This document shows, one piece after another, positions 1-5,641 of a DNA stretch of 5,641 bases (positions are counted from its first letter, which is position 1; the number at the start of each line of letters is the position of its first letter). Source of the DNA: an uncultured Candidatus Saccharibacteria bacterium (GTDB lineage Bacteria > Patescibacteriota > Saccharimonadia > Saccharimonadales > Saccharimonadaceae); contig CAJZFK010000051.1 in NCBI GenBank assembly GCA_915070155.1, forward strand, positions 1-5,641, in the 5' to 3' direction. The notes below the pieces were generated by a model. That model was not told the DNA's origin, made no database searches, and saw only the letters and a program-made list of their open reading frames with translations. The translations under genes were made by a program, and so were the position numbers.

Positions 1-422
1 GTATTTACAATACCCGCAAAAGACGGCGTCTTAGTCCAAGAGGATCCACTATTAGTTGATAAATATAGAAAATCCTGATTAAACCACGAAACCACAAGCT
101 TAGTACCGCTTCTATCCATAGCCATTGCAGACGTACTTATGGGAGGTGAATACACGCTCCAAGTAGCACCATTATCCACAGAAGTTAGCAATTTTTCGCC
201 GCCAGCAGCATGTTGATTCACAAAAAGCCTTAGTCCATCAGGGCTAATTCGCGGACTATGTATATCACCTCCAGGTATTCCGACTATATCCTTCCACGTA
301 TACTTAGGAGACTCCTCTGCTCTAACCAAAGGCGACAGGATCGCCGACACTGATAGCACAAATGCGAATATTAAGGATAACATCCCTCTATGCATTATGT
401 ATTTTTTACTTTTAGTTAACAT
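1..422 (-). CDS. Secreted Asp-box (BNR-like) repeat protein, paralog 1, 3' end outside the window
   Basis: Partial gene: the frame is open from ATG at 422 to the left edge, giving 140 codons and two bases of another. Residues 1-35 form a signal peptide with a basic N-terminus, a hydrophobic core and a probable cleavage site after VRA. The mature part begins with YTWKDI, then an S-x-D-G strand (SPDGLRLFV, from residue 60), an Asp box SVDNGATW (81-88) and a degenerate one STNSGSSW (122-129, Asp replaced by Asn). This matches the start of the neighbouring paralog at 532-1800: from residue 23 to 46, 17 of 24 positions are identical by hand count, and both signal peptides are exactly 35 residues. 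That colinearity supports ATG 422 over the internal ATG at 395. By analogy it should be a surface beta-propeller protein with a C-terminal anchor, but that end is not visible. Enzymatic activity cannot be inferred, because Asp boxes are structural and occur in many non-sialidases. Confidence 0.85.
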   Translation of the reverse strand, partial: MLTKSKKYIMHRGMLSLIFAFVLSVSAILSPLVRAEESPKYTWKDIVGIPGGDIHSPRISPDGLRLFVNQHAAGGEKLLTSVDNGATWSVYSPPISTSAMAMDRSGTKLVVSWFNQDFLYLSTNSGSSWTKTPSFAGIVN

Positions 423-424
423 TA

Positions 425-431
425 CCCCTCC
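425..431 (-). promoter_or_regulatory. Ribosome binding site of paralog 1
   Basis: GGAGGGG lies directly upstream of ATG 422, with TA between. The gap from GGAGG to the ATG is only 4 nt, which is short. The run of Gs also permits pairing in a slightly shifted register. The equal signal-peptide length in the paralog supports this start despite the tight spacing. Confidence 0.65.
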
Positions 432-439
432 AATTTGTT

Positions 440-448
440 TTTTTAGCA
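440..448 (-). promoter_or_regulatory. Possible second extended -10 element upstream of paralog 1
   Basis: TGC-TAAAAA repeats the TATGCTAAA motif of the main promoter 27 bp further downstream. A weak -35-like TTGTGG lies 16 nt upstream of it. Transcription from here would give a very short leader that still contains part or all of the GGAGG site. It may equally be chance in an AT-rich leader or a second copy of a regulator site. Confidence 0.25.
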
Positions 449-466
449 TACACAATTATTACCACA

Positions 467-496
467 ACTTTAGCATAACCATATACCAAAAGTCAA
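467..496 (-). promoter_or_regulatory. Sigma70-type promoter of paralog 1
   Basis: The -35 box is TTGACT (496-491), followed by an 18-nt spacer ending in TGC, and the -10 box is TAAAGT (472-467), so it is an extended -10 promoter. The predicted start is near 460, giving a leader of about 38 nt. The same architecture with the same spacer length precedes paralog 2 (1864-1893), and the block at 469-484 is identical to 1866-1881. No terminator is visible between paralog 2 and this promoter, so read-through from upstream may add to expression. Confidence 0.7.
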
Positions 497-506
497 CGAA
501 GTATAG

Positions 507-520
507 AGGCTCGCGAGACT
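507..520. repeat. Small imperfect palindrome between the two paralogs
   Basis: A perfect 8-bp palindrome CTCGCGAG (510-517) extends to a 14-bp imperfect one with six of seven pairs matched. It lies between the paralog 2 stop codon and the -35 box of the paralog 1 promoter. It is GC-rich in an AT-rich gap. It has no loop and no following T-run, so it does not look like a terminator. An operator is possible but unproven. Confidence 0.25.
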
Positions 521-531
521 GACAATAACAT

Positions 532-1800
532 CTACAGCCGTTTTCTCAGCACCAACGCACCAGCTGCGACAGCTATAACAGCTACCCCACCAACTACCCA
601 AACAGAAACTCCTGTTTCAGCAAGGTTTGATGATGATTTTTCTGACTTCTTGCTAGAAGTGGATGATGATGCAGTGACTGAAGCACCCGAAGACGCAGAG
701 CCTGCGGATGGAGTGGTAGGAGTTACTGGAGTGGTAGTTCCGCCTGTACCTGTACCGGTACCACCGGGAGTTACGGGCTGAGGCCTTGGTAGAGTTGCTA
801 GGCGATAGACGGACTTATAATCTGGATCTGTAAATTGTGATGTTGCGAATACTCTAGAACCATCAGCAGACATAGAAACGGATGAGAAAGAAACCCTCTC
901 GTCACCCCATTTCTGCCAAGTTTTACCTCCATCTGAAGATACAAAAACCGGTACAGTTGGGGTGCCATCAAATGTAGCAAATAGTTTTTTACCGTCGTTA
1001 CTAATGCCGCTCAACACGACATCGCGTATGTCGTGTATAGGAGGATACTCGGGCAGCTGATTCCAGTTGACACCACCATCTACAGACGTGCGAAAACCGT
1101 CGAACACACTTTTGCCGTCAGAACTGAAGCTAGTACGATCAATAGAGCTTCCAATCGTAGACCAAGTCATGCCATAGTCGGTAGATTGTCGTAATGTACC
1201 GTCATTACTCCGGCGAGCCATCTTTCCGCCATTAAAAACATAGTCGGGATATTCATCTCCCTTTGGAACCCAAGTATTGCCGTCATCAGTAGATACTGCC
1301 ATAGGATCATTATAGAGACTATGTTCAAAGTACATGACCAGCGTGGAGCCGTCTGGGCTCATCAATACATGCGCAGTATAAGGAACAGACGAATTACGCT
1401 TAACCCAAGTTCGACCACCATCGGTAGAAACATAGATGGCATTTTCACCATACTTCCCCTTTACGACCAACTTAGAGCCATCGGAGCTAACTAGTAGTCC
1501 ATTCGCGCCCTCTGGTGCAGCGAAAGTGCTCCAGCTTGCGCCATCATTCGCAGAGACCAGAAGGTTAGCACTACCGCTAGCTAAATCTCTACGCAAGACA
1601 AAAAGTTTTGATCCGTCAGGACTAACGCGCGACTCCGAAATATCTCCCTGTCCAGGTATGGTTATATCCCTCCAAGTATACAGCGGCGCATTTTCCGCCC
1701 TGGCTAACGGTGCTAATATTGCAGACAAAGAAAGTGCGAACATGGAAATAAATACCATCACACCCACATATAGTTTATGACCCCTACTCTTAAATGACAT
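532..1800 (-). CDS. Cell-surface Asp-box (BNR-like) beta-propeller protein with LAETG sorting signal, paralog 2
   Basis: A complete 422-aa surface protein counted from ATG 1800. A frame-compatible GTG lies at 1809, but it overlaps the Shine-Dalgarno sequence. ATG 1800 has ideal spacing and gives a signal peptide the same length (35 aa, cleavage after ARA) as the paralog. The ectodomain carries six Asp boxes (S-x-D/N-x-G-x-T/S/N-W) starting near residues 83, 125, 170, 206, 239 and 288. They alternate with seven S-x-D-G strands starting near 60, 105, 148, 198, 226, 267 and 311, so a six- or seven-bladed beta-propeller is likely. Residues about 338-392 form a Pro/Gly/Thr then Ser/Thr/Lys-rich stalk. 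LAETG (393-397), a hydrophobic helix (about 400-419) and the tail RKRL complete a sortase signal. Proteins of this build often bind glycans or protein partners at the cell surface, but no catalytic residues can be assigned. It has its own promoter and no visible terminator before paralog 1. Confidence 0.88.
   Translation of the reverse strand: MSFKSRGHKLYVGVMVFISMFALSLSAILAPLARAENAPLYTWRDITIPGQGDISESRVSPDGSKLFVLRRDLASGSANLLVSANDGASWSTFAAPEGANGLLVSSDGSKLVVKGKYGENAIYVSTDGGRTWVKRNSSVPYTAHVLMSPDGSTLVMYFEHSLYNDPMAVSTDDGNTWVPKGDEYPDYVFNGGKMARRSNDGTLRQSTDYGMTWSTIGSSIDRTSFSSDGKSVFDGFRTSVDGGVNWNQLPEYPPIHDIRDVVLSGISNDGKKLFATFDGTPTVPVFVSSDGGKTWQKWGDERVSFSSVSMSADGSRVFATSQFTDPDYKSVYRLATLPRPQPVTPGGTGTGTGGTTTPVTPTTPSAGSASSGASVTASSSTSSKKSEKSSSNLAETGVSVWVVGGVAVIAVAAGALVLRKRL
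610..624 (-). other. LAETG cell-wall sorting motif
   Basis: These codons read LAETG. A hydrophobic segment of about 20 residues and the basic tail RKRL follow, then the stop codon. This is the three-part layout of a sortase substrate, with Ala in place of the usual Pro. Established knowledge: LAxTG is the motif preferred by class E sortases of actinobacteria. No sortase gene is in the window. Confidence 0.75.
743..762 (-). repeat. Hexanucleotide repeat in the stalk region of paralog 2
   Basis: Read on the minus strand, GGTACC is followed by GGTACA twice and then GG, a period-6 tract encoding Gly-Thr repeats in the stalk. It lies within a wider low-complexity stretch (710-774) where GGAGTGGTAG and GGAGTTAC (plus strand) each occur twice. 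A six-base period keeps the frame, so slippage would alter stalk length without breaking the gene. Confidence 0.55.
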
Positions 1801-1809
1801 CAGAGCCAC

Positions 1810-1816
1810 CCTCCTT
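1810..1816 (-). promoter_or_regulatory. Ribosome binding site that sets the start of paralog 2
   Basis: AAGGAGG is followed by 9 nt and then ATG 1800, which is ideal spacing. The alternative GTG at 1809 directly abuts the GGAGG and could not be served by it. This places the start three codons downstream of the longest open frame. Confidence 0.8.
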
Positions 1817-1863
1817 AAATTAAATTACCTAATTAATATTCCACTTTTTATCTAATTGTTTCA

Positions 1864-1893
1864 ATTTTAGCATAACCATATTTCAGACGTCAA
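1864..1893 (-). promoter_or_regulatory. Sigma70-type promoter of paralog 2, overlapping the exoI 3' end
   Basis: The -35 box is TTGACG (1893-1888), followed by an 18-nt spacer ending in TGC, and the -10 box is TAAAAT (1869-1864). The -35 box lies inside the last codons of exoI (Val-Asp-Val), and the exoI stop codon falls in the spacer. The predicted start is near 1857, giving an AT-rich leader of about 57 nt. A short inverted repeat AATTG-TTT-CAATT (1854-1866, plus strand) overlaps the -10 box and start point and could be an operator, though AT-rich DNA yields such repeats by chance. Confidence 0.72.
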
Positions 1894-3301
1894 CAGAAGG
1901 CAGGACAGATTCCAGCCATAATTGCAATTCTTGCAAAATAAACTGCTGTTCGTCAGTCGCGCTAGGCGCTAATCGTTGCAGAGATTTCATAAATTGCGGC
2001 AGTTGCGTCTGTAAATGACCAGTTCGCCATTCTTCCCATTGTCGCAACTCATCTTCACTAAGCAAATTAGGAAAACTTCGCGCTTTATAATGCAACAATA
2101 GTGGAGACAATCGCTCATCCTGAAAATCCGGATGAAAATCAGCCAATTCGCGCTCGTCAGCATTACGTACAGCTTCAACGCGAACTCGATCACTATTATC
2201 CAAAAACCCATCGTATAATTGCGCTTCCGGGTCGGTCATTTTCTTAAACTCTGGCTTATTCTCAAATATACTACGTAGCCTTTCGGCAAAATCTGGACGA
2301 GAAAGTAAAATATCTTGGTGCTTCTGTACAGTTTCCGCATCCAGAGAAATCTTCTTCCAGCCATCACCCTGAGTCAACACACCAAGCGGCGAAACTGCCG
2401 GACAACGATTATATTGCAATTCCTTAACTGGCAATTTAATGAAATCTTCAGCTTGCCTTTCTTCCCATGTTGCAAATATCTTCGCCGACAATTCCTCAAC
2501 GCTCAGATTAACAAACGGCGTCGGATCGTAACGCAAATCATAAACAATCACGCCACCATTTCGGCTCGTGGTTAGCGGAAAAGCCACGGTAGTTTTGGCG
2601 AATTCTTTATCATAACGACCACTAGCATAAACAAAAGGTTTTTTATCGTCGACATTCACTAGCTTCTGAACCAATTTCTTATCGCGCATTTTCAGCAAAT
2701 AGTCGTACATTTGCGGCTGATTCTGCTTAATCAATTTAGTCACAGCAATCAACGCGGTCACGTCCGCTAGCGCGTCATGGGCGTTTTCATGTTCTATCCC
2801 GTTAGCTTTCGTGATGAGCTCCAGACGATTACTCGGCTCACCTTTATCGTCAATTGGCCACTTAATTCCCTCAGGTCGAAGCGCCCTGGTCAAGCGCACC
2901 ACATCCAACAAATCCCACCTGGATCGACCGTCTTTCCAAGTCCACTCATATGGATCGTAAAAATTTCGCCAAAACAAATGACGAATAAACTCGTCGTCAA
3001 AACGGATATTATTAAATCCAACAGCAATCGTATCAGGCGTAAATATTTCCTCGCTTAACATACGCGCAAATTGAGCCTCAGTATAGCCTTCTTCGACAGT
3101 TTTTTGCGGCGTTATGCCCGTCACCATCAACGCATCAGGACTCGGCAGCGTATCGTCATTCAACGTCACGAGAATATTGTACGGTTCACCAATCGGCTGC
3201 AAATCCATATCGGTTCGCTGACCAGCAAATTGCATAATTCGATCTTGCCTGGGATTAAGACCGCTAGTTTCAAGATCGTAGAAGAAAAATGTTTGCGCCA
3301 T
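1883..3301 (-). CDS. sbcB: Exodeoxyribonuclease I (DEDDh 3'-5' ssDNA exonuclease)
   Basis: The 472-aa product is clearly the E. coli ExoI (SbcB) type, which degrades single-stranded DNA from the 3' end in recombination and mismatch repair. The DEDDh exonuclease core covers residues 1 to about 190. Motif I is YDLETSGLNP, with D9 and E11. Motif II is GFNNIRFDDE, with D102. Motif III is HENAHDALAD, with H175 and D180. Each aligns six residues before E. coli D15, E17, D108, H181 and D186, so the full catalytic set is present. Other shared blocks are RNFYDPY (112-118), SRWDLLDV (127-134), LRPEGI (141-146), the SH3-like and C-terminal region, and AQLYDGF (360-366). The 472-aa length against 475 in E. 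coli supports UGA as the true stop. It lies 46 nt after obg with its own predicted leaderless promoter and no Shine-Dalgarno. Its 3' end carries the -35 box of the next gene. Confidence 0.96.
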   Translation of the reverse strand: MAQTFFFYDLETSGLNPRQDRIMQFAGQRTDMDLQPIGEPYNILVTLNDDTLPSPDALMVTGITPQKTVEEGYTEAQFARMLSEEIFTPDTIAVGFNNIRFDDEFIRHLFWRNFYDPYEWTWKDGRSRWDLLDVVRLTRALRPEGIKWPIDDKGEPSNRLELITKANGIEHENAHDALADVTALIAVTKLIKQNQPQMYDYLLKMRDKKLVQKLVNVDDKKPFVYASGRYDKEFAKTTVAFPLTTSRNGGVIVYDLRYDPTPFVNLSVEELSAKIFATWEERQAEDFIKLPVKELQYNRCPAVSPLGVLTQGDGWKKISLDAETVQKHQDILLSRPDFAERLRSIFENKPEFKKMTDPEAQLYDGFLDNSDRVRVEAVRNADERELADFHPDFQDERLSPLLLHYKARSFPNLLSEDELRQWEEWRTGHLQTQLPQFMKSLQRLAPSATDEQQFILQELQLWLESVLPSVDV

Positions 3302-3307
3302 ATTTAT

Positions 3308-3316
3308 ATTATATCA
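3308..3316 (-). promoter_or_regulatory. Extended -10 promoter predicted to give leaderless exoI mRNA
   Basis: TGA-TATAAT (3316-3308) combines an extended TGn with a perfect -10 hexamer. Exactly 6 nt (ATAAAT) follow before ATG 3301, so the standard +1 position is the A of the start codon. No Shine-Dalgarno is present between the obg stop and the ATG. A -35 box is at best weak (TGTAAA at 18-nt spacing), as is tolerated by extended -10 promoters. Confidence 0.68.
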
Positions 3317-3347
3317 TCAAGCTCACGCTAATTTACACCAGCAGAAT

Positions 3348-4724
<1,377 letters not shown>

Positions 4725-4730
4725 CTAATC

Positions 4731-5641
4731 CTAGTGGATATATAGATAACCGCCTGCACCGTTGAGTGTACGGTGAGTAATAATTCCATAACCTGCGTAG
4801 TTCATGTCGCTAACGTAAACCACACCGTTTTCAACTCGCTCAACAATACCAACGTGACCATAATATCCGGCAGTAGTCTGGAATATTGCACCAGGCGCTG
4901 GCGTATTATTAACTACGAATCCAGCGGCACGAGCACTTGTAGCCCAAGTATTAGCATTACCCCAGAAGCTACCAATCGGACGACCAAGCTGCAAACGACG
5001 CTCGTATGCATACCATGTACAGTTACCTGCCGCATAGCGGTTGCCGACAGAAGCAGTCAACCAGCTTCGACTTGCGCTCGTAGTAGTAGACGATGCCGAA
5101 GAAGAATATCGGTTACCATAAGACCTACTTCGTGGAGCAACATAACCAGGTCGCTCATTTTCTGGAAGCTCACCTCCAGGCAACACAATCCTAGAGCCAG
5201 TAGACAGCTTGGCGCCGTCATCAATGTCATTATACAGAACGACGCGTTCAGCACTTGTCTTATACTTTTCTGCTAGAGATTGGGCGGTATCGCCGTCTTT
5301 AATAGTATAAACAACACCGTCAACAAGAGGCACAACTAGAGTCTTATTCGGCTCTACAGCGTCCGAAGTTGTATTATTAGCCCAACGAAGAGTCTGAGAC
5401 GAAATCTTAAACTTCTTAGCAATAGACTCCATCGTATCACCCTCTTTGGTTACATAAGACGAAATGCCACGCGCAGCCGAAGTGTCCGGCTTAACGATAT
5501 CAGGTTTTGTTATAACTTCTGCATCATTCTGAGAAAGGTTCTTCTTAATTGTTAGTGAAGTTTCAGACTCGCGCAAGTCACCAGCTGAAGGCAATTCCGC
5601 CGTTTCCGCCAAGTTAGTTACAGCATTAGCTGCCGTTAATT
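4731..5641 (-). CDS. LysM-CHAP secreted cell-wall hydrolase, N-terminus outside the window
   Basis: The frame stays open to the right edge, so the start and presumed signal peptide are missing. A TTG at 5612 could be read as a start, but it has no ribosome binding site and the open frame continues upstream as LTAANAVTN. Counting from that TTG, two LysM peptidoglycan-binding domains lie at about 53-95 (YVTKEGDTMESIAKKF) and 102-146 (YTIKDGDTAQSLAEKY). A Ser/Arg/Tyr-rich linker (about 160-190) leads to a C-terminal CHAP domain (about 193-290). The likely catalytic residues are C198 in GNCTWYAYERR, H253 in GYYGHVGIVE, and an Asn/Asp near SDMNY (269-271). CHAP enzymes cleave peptidoglycan amide or peptide bonds. 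A role in daughter-cell separation or wall remodelling fits the double LysM anchor, and action on another cell's wall is a speculative alternative. The gene ends in UAG followed by a strong terminator. Confidence 0.92.
   Translation of the reverse strand, partial: LTAANAVTNLAETAELPSAGDLRESETSLTIKKNLSQNDAEVITKPDIVKPDTSAARGISSYVTKEGDTMESIAKKFKISSQTLRWANNTTSDAVEPNKTLVVPLVDGVVYTIKDGDTAQSLAEKYKTSAERVVLYNDIDDGAKLSTGSRIVLPGGELPENERPGYVAPRSRSYGNRYSSSASSTTTSASRSWLTASVGNRYAAGNCTWYAYERRLQLGRPIGSFWGNANTWATSARAAGFVVNNTPAPGAIFQTTAGYYGHVGIVERVENGVVYVSDMNYAGYGIITHRTLNGAGGYLYIH

Noticed and set aside
532..1800. Annotation of the Asp-box protein as a sialidase
   Set aside because: Asp boxes are structural turns found in many propellers. 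The Arg triad and catalytic residues of sialidases cannot be identified in this sequence.
1801..1809. GTG start giving three extra residues on paralog 2
   Set aside because: The GTG overlaps the end of the GGAGGG site. ATG 1800 has 9-nt spacing and yields a signal peptide equal in length to that of paralog 1.
1826..1885. Reading through the exoI UGA stop (as in UGA=Gly codes), which would add 19 residues
   Set aside because: The protein already matches the family length, and the downstream codons would be the promoter and AT-rich leader of the next gene.
3302..3347. Terminator between obg and exoI
   Set aside because: No stable hairpin with a T-tract is visible. The gap holds the exoI extended -10 box instead.
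4773..5276. 167-codon open frame on the plus strand
   Set aside because: It lies fully opposite the LysM-CHAP coding region, has no ribosome binding site I can see, and its translation has no recognisable domain. It is a shadow of the real gene.
5610..5612. TTG as the true start of the LysM-CHAP protein
   Set aside because: There is no Shine-Dalgarno upstream and the frame stays open to the window edge. A secreted LysM-CHAP protein should have a signal peptide, which is absent after this TTG.

Overview
The window is a compact stretch with every gene on the minus strand, so it is read here from the right end to the left: LysM-CHAP cell-wall hydrolase (5' end outside the window), obg GTPase, exonuclease I (sbcB), then two tandem paralogous secreted Asp-box proteins, the second cut by the left edge. 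The gene content suggests a small-genome, Gram-positive-like bacterium. A Saccharibacteria (TM7) lineage is my best guess: a full-length Obg and an E. coli-type ExoI lie beside LysM-CHAP and sortase-anchored surface proteins, with very short intergenic gaps. This assignment is inference, since no rRNA or marker tree is available. The code looks standard. UAG ends three genes, and UGA ends exoI at the length expected for the family (472 aa against 475 in E. coli), which argues against the UGA=Gly code of Gracilibacteria/SR1.

Right part (3302-5641): the LysM-CHAP gene ends in a Rho-independent terminator. Its T-tract runs directly into an extended -10 box whose predicted start point is the A of the obg ATG. 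The same layout (TGn, a -10 hexamer, exactly 6 nt, then ATG) precedes exoI with a perfect TATAAT. Both housekeeping genes are therefore predicted to make leaderless mRNAs, and neither has a Shine-Dalgarno sequence.

Left part (1-1893): the two paralogs are organised differently. Each has a strong GGAGG-type ribosome binding site, a real 5' UTR and a sigma70-type promoter (TTGAC-box, 18-nt spacer, extended -10). The two promoters share an identical 16-bp block at identical spacing. The -35 box of the first copy lies inside the last codons of exoI. The complete paralog has a signal peptide, six Asp-box repeats alternating with seven S-x-D-G strands (a probable beta-propeller), a Thr/Ser/Pro/Gly stalk, and a C-terminal LAETG sorting signal with membrane anchor. 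It is a probable cell-surface protein. The partial paralog has a signal peptide of the same length and the same repeat start.

Together the window holds a housekeeping core (ribosome-assembly GTPase, 3'-5' ssDNA exonuclease) flanked by cell-envelope genes (wall hydrolase, surface propeller proteins). I see no mobile element, CRISPR array, tRNA or rRNA. The least ordinary features are the tandem surface-protein module with its duplicated promoter and the contrast between leaderless and leadered genes. A wholly new system is not demonstrated by what is visible.
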